Made by a program: the position numbers and the translations under genes
Notes under the pieces: model-generated
Told to the model about the DNA's origin: nothing
The model's input: the letters and a program-made list of their open reading frames with translations, nothing else
The model's database searches: none
DNA from: Sphingomonas sp. Leaf242
GTDB lineage: Bacteria; Pseudomonadota; Alphaproteobacteria; Sphingomonadales; Sphingomonadaceae
Length of the DNA stretch: 64,000 bases
Direction of reading: 5' to 3'
Assembly: GCF_001422045.1 (NCBI RefSeq)
Contig: NZ_LMLW01000009.1
Coordinates: forward strand, 524,402-588,401
Shown here: positions 36,089 to 44,732 of the stretch, piece by piece
How positions within the stretch are numbered: the stretch's first letter is position 1
How the letters are laid out: every line of letters begins with the position of its first letter

Positions 36089-37444
36089 TCACAGGGGTGC
36101 GGGTCGCGATTGCGGTACGCGGCGCATCGGCCGGAACGTCTGCTCGCTGCGCTTGCGACCGAGATACGTGTCGAGGCCGATCTGCGCACCGATCAGCATG
36201 TAGATGAACGGCTGGAACGCGATCGCGATGAACGCAGCGCCCAGCAGATAGACGATATGCGCGCTCTGCAACGCAGCGGCGAGCGGTCCGGCCCAGGCGA
36301 GTTCGTCGTCGGGATCGCGGTAGCGGCGACGCAGCACCTCCATCCGGACGATGCCGATAAGGTTGATCGCCAGCCAGAGCGCCAGCCCCGGATAGCCCTG
36401 TTCGCCGAGCATCTCGAAATAGGCGCTATGATACGCGCGCGCCTTGTCGACCTCGACCTTAGACCCGCCGGTGATCGCGCCACCCTCGGCGGTCTTCAGG
36501 TCGTAGCGGATCCGGTTGCCGAGGAAGGCGTTGAACCCGCCGCCGAACGGATGATCCTTCGCATAGTCGATCGTCCATTTCCACACCGCCAGCCGGGTCG
36601 AGGCGGATTCGTCCGCCTGATAGGTCTTGATGGTGTTCATCCGGTTGGTGAAGGTCGACGGGAGGAACGGCACGGCGGCGACCCCGAGCGCGACAATTGC
36701 CGCAAGATACAGACCCTTGCGCTTGACCGCGCGCAACGACAGCAGCGCCAGCAGGCCGATGCACAACAGCCCGGTACGGGTCGATGTGCCGACCGGGATC
36801 AGCAGGCACGCGAAGACCAGCGCGAGGCAGAATCCCTTCAGTCGCCAGTCGCGCTTGAAGATCGTGCCGTATCCCATGAACCAGAAGATCACCGGTATGA
36901 TCGCGATCGCGACGGTGCTGATCGTGCTGCCCTCGTACAGGCCGGAATTATTGTCGACCATCAGGTTCAACTGGCCATAGCCGCCGCCGCCGCTGGCGAT
37001 CGTCTTGATCCCGCCGACGATGATGATCGACGAGGCGGACAGGACCATGAACACGAGCAGCGCCTCGATCCGCAACCGCGTCCGCAGCGTCAGCGGCAGG
37101 AACGCGGCGAAGATCAGCGCCTTCCACACCCAGTCCCACTTTTCCAGCGCCTCGACCGGGAAGTCGGCTGCGAGCGTAGTGGCCCAGCAATAGAGCATCA
37201 GCACGACGATCAAAACCGACCGCGCGCCGACCCGCGTATCGCGCTTGTCGTCGGCGAGCACCCAGCCGCCGACCGCGAGCGCAACCGCGATCAACGAGAT
37301 CGGGATGGTGTTGAGCAGCAGGTAGGTGAGGCGCTGCGGCGAGACAATATCGATATAGACGTAGACGAGCACCAGCAGGAACGGCCGCCGGAAGCCCATC
37401 CCGAAAAACGCCAGCAGGAACGCGATGAATGCGAGATCACGCAC
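36089..37444 (-). CDS. O-antigen ligase-like protein, exosortase A-associated
   Basis: The 451-residue membrane protein looks like the putative O-glycosylation ligase found in exosortase A/EPS clusters. It has about 11 hydrophobic segments, the start RDLAFIAFLLAFFGMGFRRP typical of that group, and the Wzy/O-ligase periplasmic loop with AYHSAYFEMLGEQGYPGL, which holds the conserved His. It starts at GTG 37444, overlapping the stop of the 48-residue gene by 8 bases. No exosortase gene lies in the window. Confidence 0.85.
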   Translation of the reverse strand: MRDLAFIAFLLAFFGMGFRRPFLLVLVYVYIDIVSPQRLTYLLLNTIPISLIAVALAVGGWVLADDKRDTRVGARSVLIVVLMLYCWATTLAADFPVEALEKWDWVWKALIFAAFLPLTLRTRLRIEALLVFMVLSASSIIIVGGIKTIASGGGGYGQLNLMVDNNSGLYEGSTISTVAIAIIPVIFWFMGYGTIFKRDWRLKGFCLALVFACLLIPVGTSTRTGLLCIGLLALLSLRAVKRKGLYLAAIVALGVAAVPFLPSTFTNRMNTIKTYQADESASTRLAVWKWTIDYAKDHPFGGGFNAFLGNRIRYDLKTAEGGAITGGSKVEVDKARAYHSAYFEMLGEQGYPGLALWLAINLIGIVRMEVLRRRYRDPDDELAWAGPLAAALQSAHIVYLLGAAFIAIAFQPFIYMLIGAQIGLDTYLGRKRSEQTFRPMRRVPQSRPAPL

Positions 37445-37583
37445 CGGGACGGGTCTTCGTGTCGGGTTTGTCGGGCGTATCGTGTGGGCTCGGCTCGCGA
37501 TCGAGGTCGGGGCGCTTGAGCAAAAGGAACGCAGCGAGCATCATCAGCCCGTGGCTGAGGCCGAGTGCGAGATTGTCGATCAT
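37437..37583 (-). CDS. 48-residue membrane protein leading the EPS operon
   Basis: ATG 37583 with a strong AAAGGAGG site 8 bases upstream opens a 48-codon frame. The product has one hydrophobic segment (LALGLSHGLMMLAAFLLL) and a hydrophilic Pro/Asp/Lys tail (RPDLDREPSPHDTPDKPDTK). Its stop overlaps the GTG start of the ligase gene by 8 bases, which is strong evidence that it is translated and coupled. I do not recognise a family. Confidence 0.75.
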   Translation of the reverse strand: MIDNLALGLSHGLMMLAAFLLLKRPDLDREPSPHDTPDKPDTKTRPGA

Positions 37584-37687
37584 GATGCGGCCTCCTTTCG
37601 GCTACGATACACACATATTGGACCGACAGCTTTAGGTCGGGTCGGTTGACGCGCCGTTAAGCGATGTGGTGGCAAGCGGATAGCACG

Positions 37688-38908
37688 ATGCGTATCCTTC
37701 ATATCCTCGATCACGGCCTGCCTTTGCAGAGCGGCTATACGTTCCGCACGCGGGCGATCCTCAAGGCGCAGGAGCGGCTGGGGTGGACCGTCGCGGCGGT
37801 GACCGGACCGCGTCACGGCGATGCGCCGGCGTCGGTCGAGTCGGTCGACGGGCTGACCTTTCATCGCACGCCGGCGGCGTTGACGTCCGGTCCTATCGGC
37901 GAGGTCGCTGGGATCGCCGCGTTTGCCCGGCGCATCGAGGCCGCGGTCGATGCCTTCAAGCCCGACATCCTCCACGCGCATTCGCCGGTGATCGATGCGC
38001 TCGCCGCGCTGATCGTCGCGCGCAAGCGGAAATTGCCGCTGGTGTACGAGATCCGTGCGTTCTGGGAGGATGCGGCGGTCGGCAACGGCACGGGGACGGC
38101 GACGTCGCTGCGCTACCGGGCGACGCGCGCGCTGGAGACGTGGGCAGTGCGGCGCGCGGATGCGGTCGCGGTGATCTGCGAAGGGCTGCGCGGCGACCTG
38201 GTCGCGCGCGGCATCGCGGCGGACAAGATCATCGTGTCGCCCAATGGCGTCGATCTCGACCTTTTCGGGACCGCCCCGCCACGCGACGATGCGCTCGGCG
38301 CGGAACTGGGGCTCGATGGCGCGGACGTGATTGGGTTCATCGGCAGCTTCTACGATTACGAGGGACTGGACGACCTGATCGCGGCGATGCCGATGCTGGT
38401 GGCGCGGCGTCCGAACGCACGCCTGTTGATGGTCGGCGGTGGCCCGATGGAGGCGGCGTTGCGCGCGCAGGCGGGGGCATCGCCGGTCGCCGACGCGATC
38501 CGCTTCATCGGCCGCGTCCCGCACGACGCGGTCGAGCGCTATTACGGGCTGGTCGACATCCTCGCCTATCCACGCAAACGCATGCGGCTGACCGACCTGG
38601 TCACGCCGTTGAAACCACTCGAGGCGATGGCGCAGGGGCGGCTGGTCGCGGCGTCGGATGTCGGCGGTCACCGCGAACTGATCCGCGCCGAGGGCAAGGC
38701 GAGCGATACCGGCACGCTGTTCGCGCCCGACGATCCCGCCGCGATCGCCGCGGCACTGGGTGCGATGTTCGACGATCGCACCGGTTGGGACGCGCGACGG
38801 GCACAGGGGCGTGCCTTCGTGCAGGCGGAGCGTAACTGGTCGTCAAACATTCTACGCTATGCACCTGCCTATCAGCGGCTCGTTTCAGCCGCGGCACGGG
38901 AAAATTGA
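37688..38908 (+). CDS. Glycosyltransferase, exosortase A system-associated type
   Basis: The 406-residue GT-B/GT4 enzyme begins MRILHILDHGLPLQSGYTFR, a start typical of the exosortase A-associated glycosyltransferases. The donor-site segment is in YPRKRMRLTDLVTPLKPLEA near residue 298, and VSPNGVDLDLFG near 184. It likely adds a sugar to an exopolysaccharide lipid carrier. ATG 37688 fits better than ATG 37664. It diverges from the ligase operon, 104 bases away, and its stop overlaps the next gene (TGATG). Confidence 0.88.
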   Translation: MRILHILDHGLPLQSGYTFRTRAILKAQERLGWTVAAVTGPRHGDAPASVESVDGLTFHRTPAALTSGPIGEVAGIAAFARRIEAAVDAFKPDILHAHSPVIDALAALIVARKRKLPLVYEIRAFWEDAAVGNGTGTATSLRYRATRALETWAVRRADAVAVICEGLRGDLVARGIAADKIIVSPNGVDLDLFGTAPPRDDALGAELGLDGADVIGFIGSFYDYEGLDDLIAAMPMLVARRPNARLLMVGGGPMEAALRAQAGASPVADAIRFIGRVPHDAVERYYGLVDILAYPRKRMRLTDLVTPLKPLEAMAQGRLVAASDVGGHRELIRAEGKASDTGTLFAPDDPAAIAAALGAMFDDRTGWDARRAQGRAFVQAERNWSSNILRYAPAYQRLVSAAAREN

Positions 38909-39708
38909 TGGTCGCATTCCTCCGCCAACGCCTGATCCGTTCGGTCCCCGTCTACGGCGCGGTTGTCGGCGCGGTGATCGTCGCCGGCGGCGTCTTCCTG
39001 TCGCCGACCACTACCCTCGAAGGCCTGGTCTGGACCACCGGGGTTGCGTCGTTGATCCCGGCCGCCGCACCGCCGCTCGGCATGACGGCGCGCCTGTTGC
39101 TGGCCTTGGGTGGCGGCATGCTGGCCGCGGCGCTGCTGTGGTCGTCGCTGTTCCTGTTGGTAGGGCCTGGCGGTCTGCTCGTGCGGCGCCCACGTCGCGA
39201 CGATGATCTGCCGGTGGTCCGTCGCGCCGATGCGCATCCCGACGCGCCGCCGCGCAAACCGATGTCGGCCGCCGATCTCGGCACGCCGATGATGGAGGTC
39301 GGCGTCGGCAAGGCGCGTGACGAGCGTGGCATCCCGGTCGATCTCGATCTTCCGCTCGCGGCGTTCGATCCGACGGCGATCCTGCCCACACCGATGGTAC
39401 CGGCTCGACCGGTGTCGTCGCTGATCCACATCTCGCTGAACGCGACGGAGAGCGTCGCCCTCAACAAAAGGGCGGCAGCCGGCGGCGCCGATCCCGTGGC
39501 GATGCTCGAGCCATGGGACGTGCCTGAGGCTAAAGGGCACGCCGAGGCCGAACTGGCGATACCGGAGCCGACCGTCGTCGCGTCGGCAACGGCCCCGGCC
39601 GAGCCGACCGCGTCCTCCAACGAGGCGGCGCAGCCGCAAACGATCGAGACCTTGTTGCGCCGCCTAGAGCAAGGCGCCAGCCGTCGGCGGCGGCTCGGCG
39701 CGCACTGA
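38908..39708 (+). CDS. Membrane protein of unknown function beside EPS glycosyltransferase
   Basis: Not recognised. The 266-residue product has three hydrophobic segments in the first ~95 residues (VYGAVVGAVIVAGGVFL, VWTTGVASLIPAAAPPLG, LLLALGGGMLAAALLWSSLF), then a long soluble tail rich in Pro, Ala and Asp, with LIHISLNATESVALNKRAA and a C-terminal helix (IETLLRRLEQGASRRRR). ATG 38908 overlaps the glycosyltransferase stop, so it is probably in the same transcript and may act in EPS assembly. Confidence 0.75.
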   Translation: MVAFLRQRLIRSVPVYGAVVGAVIVAGGVFLSPTTTLEGLVWTTGVASLIPAAAPPLGMTARLLLALGGGMLAAALLWSSLFLLVGPGGLLVRRPRRDDDLPVVRRADAHPDAPPRKPMSAADLGTPMMEVGVGKARDERGIPVDLDLPLAAFDPTAILPTPMVPARPVSSLIHISLNATESVALNKRAAAGGADPVAMLEPWDVPEAKGHAEAELAIPEPTVVASATAPAEPTASSNEAAQPQTIETLLRRLEQGASRRRRLGAH

Positions 39709-39795
39709 GGGCCGGGCGTACCCGATAGGGTCGAAACCGCTTTTTCTATCTGGCAAGCTCTGATACCCAAGCTTCGAAAACATCGAGGAGGGATC

Positions 39796-41397
39796 ATGGC
39801 GGCGACTATAGACGAGCTTGCTGACCGATCGGGCGATAGCTCGGGCGTCGTCCCGCCCTCCGAACAGGGCGCATCGCGCTACGCCTGGTATGTGCTGTCG
39901 GTCCTGTTCCTGGTCTATGTGCTGAACTTCGTCGACCGGCAGATCATCTCGATCCTGGCGGAGGACATCAAGCGCGACCTGGGGCTGAAGGATCAGGATC
40001 TGGGGTTCCTGTACGGCACCGCCTTCGGCGTGTTCTATTCGCTGTTCGGAATCCCGCTTGGGCGGCTGGCGGACAATTGGCACCGCGTCCGGCTGATGAC
40101 GATCGGGTTGTCGCTGTGGTCGGTGATGACCGCGCTGTCGGGATTTTCGAAGACCGGAGGGCATCTTGCCGCCGCGCGGATCGGCGTCGGGATCGGCGAG
40201 GCAACCGCTAGTCCTTCGGCCTATTCGATCATCTCCGATTATTTCCCGAAGCGGCTGCGCGCGACGGCTTTGTCGATCTATTCCGCCGGGTTGTACGTCG
40301 GCGGCGGCTGTTCGTTGTTCATTGGCGGGCTGATCGTGCAGGGCTGGAACAAGGCCTATCCGGGCGGCGGACCGCTCGGGCTGGTCGGCTGGCAGGCGGC
40401 GTTCATGGCGGTCGGCGTCCCGGGGCTGTTGCTCGCCGTCTGGATCGCGACGTTGAAGGAGCCGATCCGCGGGCTGGTCGAAGGTCTGCCCGAGCCCGAC
40501 AAGCATCCGGCGCCGTTCCGTGCGTTCGGAGCCGAACTGGTGACGATCGTGCCACCGCTGACCTTGATTGGTGCGGCAATGGGTGGTGCGCGGGCTCTCT
40601 GGTACAACCTTGTTGCGCTAGCGCTGGTGGTCGCGGCGGTGTTGGGGCTGGTCGCGGCGGGCGAACCGTGGCCGCAATGGGTGGCGATCGGGATCGGTGT
40701 TTACGCGGTGTTCTCATGGGCGTCGGCGCTGAAGCGGCGGGATCCGCCGACCTTTGCGCTGATCGTCGGGACGCCGGCGTTCCTGTGCACGGTGGTGGCG
40801 TATGGGCTGAACGCGTTCCTGAGCTATGCCGCGAGTTTCTGGGCGGCGCCCTATGCGTTGCGCGAGCTTGGCGCGACGCCGGCGTCGGCGGGGTTCATGA
40901 TCGGCAGTCTTGGCGCGACCGCGGGGTTCCTCGGGCTGACGATCGGCGGGGTGGTGTCCGATCGGTTGCGCCAGGGGAATCCGGCGGGGCGGTTGTGGGT
41001 GGTGATCTTCGGCGCGGTGGTGCCGGTGCCGTTCTTGATCCTCGCCTTCACCGCGTCGTCGCCGGTCGCGTTTTATGCGGGGATCTTCCTTGCGCAGTTG
41101 ACCGCATCGTGTGCGCTGGGGGCGGCGGCGGCGACGACGCAAGACATGGTGTTGCCGCGGATGCGGGGCACGGCGACCGCGACGTTCTTTATCGGGACGA
41201 CGCTGATCGGGTTGGCGCTGGGGCCGTACATGGCGGGGCGGGTGTCGACGCTGACCGGGAGCTTGTCGATCGGGATGCTGTCGTTGCTGGTGGTGACGCC
41301 GATCACGCTGGCGTGTGCGGTGGCGGCGTACCGGCTGGCGCCTGGGGCCGAGGCTACGCGGGAGGCTAGGGCTCGGGCGGCGGGGGAGGCGGTTTAA
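39796..41397 (+). CDS. Spinster-type MFS transporter
   Basis: The 533-residue protein has about 12 membrane segments and the MFS start VYVLNFVDRQIISILAEDIK followed by LGFLYGTAFGVFYSLFGIPL, typical of the spinster-like group. The MFS signature is GRLADNWHRVRL near residue 88. The N-terminal ~30 residues are polar. Family members carry lipids, sphingosine-like or aromatic compounds; the substrate here is unknown. GAGGAGGG precedes the ATG. Confidence 0.9.
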   Translation: MAATIDELADRSGDSSGVVPPSEQGASRYAWYVLSVLFLVYVLNFVDRQIISILAEDIKRDLGLKDQDLGFLYGTAFGVFYSLFGIPLGRLADNWHRVRLMTIGLSLWSVMTALSGFSKTGGHLAAARIGVGIGEATASPSAYSIISDYFPKRLRATALSIYSAGLYVGGGCSLFIGGLIVQGWNKAYPGGGPLGLVGWQAAFMAVGVPGLLLAVWIATLKEPIRGLVEGLPEPDKHPAPFRAFGAELVTIVPPLTLIGAAMGGARALWYNLVALALVVAAVLGLVAAGEPWPQWVAIGIGVYAVFSWASALKRRDPPTFALIVGTPAFLCTVVAYGLNAFLSYAASFWAAPYALRELGATPASAGFMIGSLGATAGFLGLTIGGVVSDRLRQGNPAGRLWVVIFGAVVPVPFLILAFTASSPVAFYAGIFLAQLTASCALGAAAATTQDMVLPRMRGTATATFFIGTTLIGLALGPYMAGRVSTLTGSLSIGMLSLLVVTPITLACAVAAYRLAPGAEATREARARAAGEAV

Positions 41398-41430
41398 CCG
41401 CTCCTGTTGACCCTATGCCGGCCACCCTCT

Positions 41431-41503
41431 TCCGTTCGTGCTGAGCGAAGTCGAATCACCTACGCTTGGGGCATGCCCTTCGACTTCGCTCAGGGCGAAC
41501 GGG
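41431..41503. repeat. Palindromic repeat F with a nearby partial copy
   Basis: Arms CCGTTCGTGCTGAGCGAAGTC and the inverse ending ACTTCGCTCAGGGCGAACGG flank a short centre. A partial piece (CTACTCAGCACGAACGGGG) lies at about 41579-41597. Together with repeat E2 these fill the 376-base gap 41398-41773, in which no gene is seen. Confidence 0.85.
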
Positions 41504-41612
41504 GAGGAGGTAGGTCGGTGCGCGAAAAATGCGCTTCGATACGAGCCCTCGATACGCTTCTTTGAAGTTACTCGGTCTCTACTCAGCACGAACGGGGGCG
41601 GGGTGCATTACT

Positions 41613-41714
41613 CATGCCGTCACCCCGGACTTGTTCCGGGGTCCACTGTGCCGCGAACTCACGGCTTTCGAGTTTGCGGGGCCGTGGATGCCGGAACGAG
41701 CCCGGCATGACGGG
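41613..41714. repeat. Palindromic repeat E copy 2
   Basis: Left arm CATGCCGTCACCCCGGACTT and right arm ending GAACGAGCCCGGCATGACGG, related to 10971-11088. It lies between the convergent ends of the MFS transporter and sodC. Confidence 0.85.
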
Positions 41715-41773
41715 GACGGGGGCGGGGCTCAAACGAGCGCCCGCCAGCGCTCGTTACCCCCCCCAAATCGTCG

Positions 41774-42310
41774 TTATCCCGCCTGGAACACACCGCAGGC
41801 GATGCGCCCGCCGCTGTTGCCGGCCGGATCGGTCATCAGGTCGTCCGGACCTGCATGCACCACGAAGGCTGAGCCGTCCGTGTCCATCAGGCCCGCCATC
41901 GTCGCGCCGGAGATCGTGATGCCGATCGTGCCGCGGCCGTCGGTGCCGATGACGAGGTTGGGCAGGTCGCCCTCGTGCGGTCCCTGTGGGTTCATGCTGC
42001 CGTGCTTCATGCCGGTCGGGTTCCAGTGGCCGCCCGCGGTCGTGAAGTCGGGGGCGTCGCAGCGGCCGACCATGTGGATATGGGCGCCGTGCGTGCCGGG
42101 GGGCATCGCCTTGGCATCGAGCGTGAAGCGGATGCCGCCCGCGACTTCGGTGGCGGTGGCGCGGCCGACATCGACCCCGTTGGCGTTCTGGAGCGTCGCG
42201 ATGGCGTGCCGGCCGCCTGCCATCGGCGTGCCCGTGTCCATGCCGGCCTTGTCGCAGGCGCTCAAGCTCATGGTCGCCGCGCCGAGCAATGCCAGTGTCG
42301 CAATCCGCAT
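41774..42310 (-). CDS. sodC: Cu-Zn superoxide dismutase, lipoprotein form
   Basis: SodC dismutes superoxide in the periplasm. The 178-residue precursor has a lipoprotein signal with lipobox LSAC (Cys19), so it is anchored to a membrane. Copper/zinc ligands are in GTHGAHIHMVGRCDAPDF, AGGHWNPTG and AFVVHAGPDDL, and the Cys pair for the structural disulfide is present (GRCDAPDF and RIACGVFQAG). ATG 42310 has GGGAGA upstream. A candidate EcfG-type stress promoter overlaps the end of the thpR gene. Confidence 0.94.
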   Translation of the reverse strand: MRIATLALLGAATMSLSACDKAGMDTGTPMAGGRHAIATLQNANGVDVGRATATEVAGGIRFTLDAKAMPPGTHGAHIHMVGRCDAPDFTTAGGHWNPTGMKHGSMNPQGPHEGDLPNLVIGTDGRGTIGITISGATMAGLMDTDGSAFVVHAGPDDLMTDPAGNSGGRIACGVFQAG

Positions 42311-42337
42311 AATGTCTCTCCCTGTTGTGTCTTGGCG

Positions 42338-42362
42338 AACCCTTCGCCGTGGCTCAGGTTCC
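42338..42362 (-). promoter_or_regulatory. EcfG-like promoter candidate for sodC
   Basis: Minus strand GGAAC, 16 bases, GGTT; one mismatch from GGAAC-N16/17-CGTT; 27 bases before the ATG. The -35 lies in the last codons of the thpR gene. Confidence 0.5.
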
Positions 42363-42911
42363 GCCCCCGGTATCGAGCGCCCAGCGAGCGACGGGTTCGT
42401 ACGTCGCGCCGTCGCGGCCGAGATGGCTCTGGTACAGCACGAGATGGGGCAGCGGGAAGGGCGCGCTCGACAGTGCGGCATGCGTCGTCAGCCAGTCCTC
42501 GATCGCGAACCCGACACCCGCGGACCGTGCCAGCCGCGCGACGGTAATGTGCGGGAGATAGGCGCGGTGTTCGGGCGGGAGGCCGGCGCGGACGCACGCT
42601 TGGTCGACCTTGCGGTGGAGCGCGGCGAGCGCGTCGGGGGGCGTCACGCCGGCCCAGAGCGTATCGGTCCGTCCGCGCTTCTCGAACCGGCCGACTCCGG
42701 TGAGGGCGACGCTCGGGACCGGCGCGACGATGTGGCTCAAAGCGACCGCGACGTCCTCCGCGACCGGTCGTTCGACCTCGCCGATGAAGCGGAGCGTCAC
42801 GTGCAGTTTTTCCTCGTCCTGCCAGCGTGCGGTGGGCACGCCCTCCATTATGTCGAGCAAGCTCTGACGGATAGCGGGTGGCGGGCGGAGGGCGACGAAA
42901 AGGCGGATCAT
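42354..42911 (-). CDS. thpR: RNA 2',3'-cyclic phosphodiesterase
   Basis: The 185-residue 2H-superfamily enzyme opens 2',3'-cyclic phosphates. The two HxT motifs are HVTL (His37) and HITVARL near residue 125. The start MIRLFVALRPPP at ATG 42911 is typical. It lies 43 bases upstream of sodC on the same strand, but sodC appears to have its own promoter inside this gene. Confidence 0.93.
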   Translation of the reverse strand: MIRLFVALRPPPAIRQSLLDIMEGVPTARWQDEEKLHVTLRFIGEVERPVAEDVAVALSHIVAPVPSVALTGVGRFEKRGRTDTLWAGVTPPDALAALHRKVDQACVRAGLPPEHRAYLPHITVARLARSAGVGFAIEDWLTTHAALSSAPFPLPHLVLYQSHLGRDGATYEPVARWALDTGGGT

Positions 42912-42961
42912 GGATTGCGGCAGGTTAACCGCGAACCACCGTGCCGATGCAACCACTCTGC

Positions 42962-42990
42962 TTGAAAAGCGTCCTGTAAAAGACGATATT
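42962..42990 (+). promoter_or_regulatory. Sigma-70-type promoter for the Bax inhibitor gene
   Basis: TTGAAA, 17-base spacer, GATATT fits the housekeeping -35 and -10 boxes well and is unusually AT-rich for this DNA. Transcription would start near 42997, giving a leader of about 37 bases before ATG 43034. The adjacent CTTGAAA also resembles a heat-shock -35 box. Confidence 0.6.
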
Positions 42991-43033
42991 CACCGTAACC
43001 GGCACCATGCCGGACAAAGGAGCTGATTTCACC

Positions 43034-43783
43034 ATGGCTAATTGGTCTGACCCCCGGCCCCGCGCCGCGCCGTTCGGAACGACGGCCACGGGCCAGCGTA
43101 CCGAGGCCTATGACGCTGGTCTCCGGTCGTACATGCTGTCCGTGTATAACTACATGGGCTCGGCTGTCCTGCTGACGGGCATCGTCGCGATGCTGTTTGC
43201 ATGGGGCGGCGCAGAGTCGCCCGCCGCACAGGTGTTCATGAGCGGCGGCATCCTGAAGTACGTCATCATGTTCTCGCCGCTCGCGATCGTGTTCGGCATG
43301 AGCTATGGCCAGAACAAGATGTCGACCGGCACGATGCAGATGCTCTTCTGGGGCTTTGCCGTCCTGATGGGCCTGTCGATGTCGACAATCTTCCTGGTCT
43401 ATAGCGGCACGTCGATCGCGGGTGCGTTCTTCGCCACCGCAGCCGGTTTCGCTGGTCTCAGCCTGTACGGCTACACCACCAAGCGCGACCTGTCGGCGTT
43501 CGGGACGTTCCTGATCATCGGCATAGTCGGCCTGCTGGTCGCGAGCCTGATCAACATGTTCCTGCAGTCGGGCGTGATGCAGCTGGTCATCAGCGGCGTC
43601 GGCGTGCTGCTGTTCGCGGGCCTCACCGCCTACGACACGCAGCGTACCAAGGCGCTGTATGCGCAGGTCGCTGGCACGGACATGGTCGGCAAGGTCGTCA
43701 TCATGTCGGCGCTGAGCCTGTACCTCGACTTCATCAACATGTTCATGTTCGTGCTGCGTCTGTTTGGTAGCAGCCGCAACTAA
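43034..43783 (+). CDS. Bax inhibitor-1/YccA family membrane protein
   Basis: The 249-residue protein has seven membrane segments and the BI-1 closing pattern YDTQRTKALYAQ with conserved Asp pair in TAYDT and SLYLDFINMFMFVLRLFG. YccA-like members bind FtsH or move ions. ATG 43034 gives MANWSDPRPRAAP; ATG 43007 would leave the AGGAG site inside the gene. It has its own promoter and terminator. Confidence 0.92.
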   Translation: MANWSDPRPRAAPFGTTATGQRTEAYDAGLRSYMLSVYNYMGSAVLLTGIVAMLFAWGGAESPAAQVFMSGGILKYVIMFSPLAIVFGMSYGQNKMSTGTMQMLFWGFAVLMGLSMSTIFLVYSGTSIAGAFFATAAGFAGLSLYGYTTKRDLSAFGTFLIIGIVGLLVASLINMFLQSGVMQLVISGVGVLLFAGLTAYDTQRTKALYAQVAGTDMVGKVVIMSALSLYLDFINMFMFVLRLFGSSRN

Positions 43784-43810
43784 CTCCCGCTAAGGTTGTG
43801 ACGAACGCAG

Positions 43811-43844
43811 GGCTCGGCGGGACACCGCCGGGCCCTTTTCTTTT
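43811..43844 (+). terminator. Rho-independent terminator after the Bax inhibitor gene
   Basis: GGCTCGGCGG and CCGCCGGGCC form a 10-bp stem with one G-T pair and a 4-base loop, followed by CTTTTCTTTT. Confidence 0.85.
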
Positions 43845-43871
43845 GGCCTCGGGACAGGAATGGGACGCGCC

Positions 43872-44651
43872 ATGCGGCTCTCGATCGACGTGCGTCTGGA
43901 TTACGGGATCACGGGGGATGCCGATGTGCTCCTCCAGATCGAGGCGGCGGCGATGGCCGACCAGACGATCGAATCCGAGTCCCTTACCTTGTGGTCGGAT
44001 AGCCCGATCCGGGCGGTGCGCGGCGAGGACGGGATCGGCCAGCGCTGCTGGTCGCGCGGGCATGGCCGGTTCACGGCCGAGTATAAGGCCATCGTCGCGG
44101 TAAAGCGCGAGCGGGTGCAGCTCGAGCTGTATCCGGCGACGCCGCCGCGGATGCTCGATGGTGAGCTGACGCCGTATCTGATGCCGAGCCGTTATTGTCC
44201 GTCGGACCGTTTCGAGGGCTTCGTCGCGCGCGAGTTCGGCGGGCTGGAAGGCGGTCCGCTGGCGGCGGCGCTGACCGAGTGGGTGTACCAGTCACTCGAC
44301 TATCGCTGTGGATCGAGCAGCGGAGAGACGACGGCGCTCGATACGTTTGCGTCGCGCTCGGGCGTGTGTCGCGATTATTCGCATCTGCTGGTGTCGCTCG
44401 CGCGGGCGGGTGGGATCCCGGCGCGGTGCGTGTCGGCCTATGCGCCGGGGGTCGATCCGCCCGACTTCCATGCGGTGGCGGAACTGTGGCTGGCGGGGGA
44501 CTGGCGGCTGATCGACGCGACCAGGATGGCGACGTGCAGCGACATCGCGCGGGTCTGCGTCGGACGCGATGCGACCGATATCGCGTTCATGACGGTATTT
44601 GGTCAGGCTTATCTCTGGGAGCAGACGGTAAAGGTGACGCCGCTCGATTGA
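43872..44651 (+). CDS. Transglutaminase-like domain protein
   Basis: The 259-residue protein has an N-terminal beta domain and a C-terminal transglutaminase-like core. The catalytic triad is visible: Cys in SRSGVCRDYSHLL near residue 164, His in DFHAVAELWL near 199, and Asp in WRLIDATRMA near 211. Bacterial members may act as peptidases or in peptide crosslinking. ATG 43872 (MRLSIDVRLDYGI) fits better than ATG 43860. Confidence 0.9.
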   Translation: MRLSIDVRLDYGITGDADVLLQIEAAAMADQTIESESLTLWSDSPIRAVRGEDGIGQRCWSRGHGRFTAEYKAIVAVKRERVQLELYPATPPRMLDGELTPYLMPSRYCPSDRFEGFVAREFGGLEGGPLAAALTEWVYQSLDYRCGSSSGETTALDTFASRSGVCRDYSHLLVSLARAGGIPARCVSAYAPGVDPPDFHAVAELWLAGDWRLIDATRMATCSDIARVCVGRDATDIAFMTVFGQAYLWEQTVKVTPLD

Positions 44652-44675
44652 GCCGGCCCGCGGAGCCCTTCGCCG

Positions 44676-44700
44676 GGAAACAAACTTCGCTTCGTCCGTT
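44676..44700 (+). promoter_or_regulatory. EcfG-like promoter candidate for the small acidic protein
   Basis: GGAAA, 16 bases, CGTT, one mismatch from the general-stress consensus; 32 bases before the ATG, the same distance as for the pfpI site. Confidence 0.45.
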
Positions 44701-44732
44701 GGTCATCGCCAAGATTAAAAAGGGACGTCGCA

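Noticed and set aside
36110..37519. A 469-codon frame on the plus strand opposite the O-ligase gene
   Set aside because: The product is hydrophilic and rich in Arg, Gln and Asp without domain character, and the opposite strand has a clear membrane protein. It is an antisense shadow in GC-rich DNA.
41529..42965. A 478-codon plus-strand frame covering sodC and thpR
   Set aside because: It crosses repeat E and is antisense to two well-supported genes; no domain seen.
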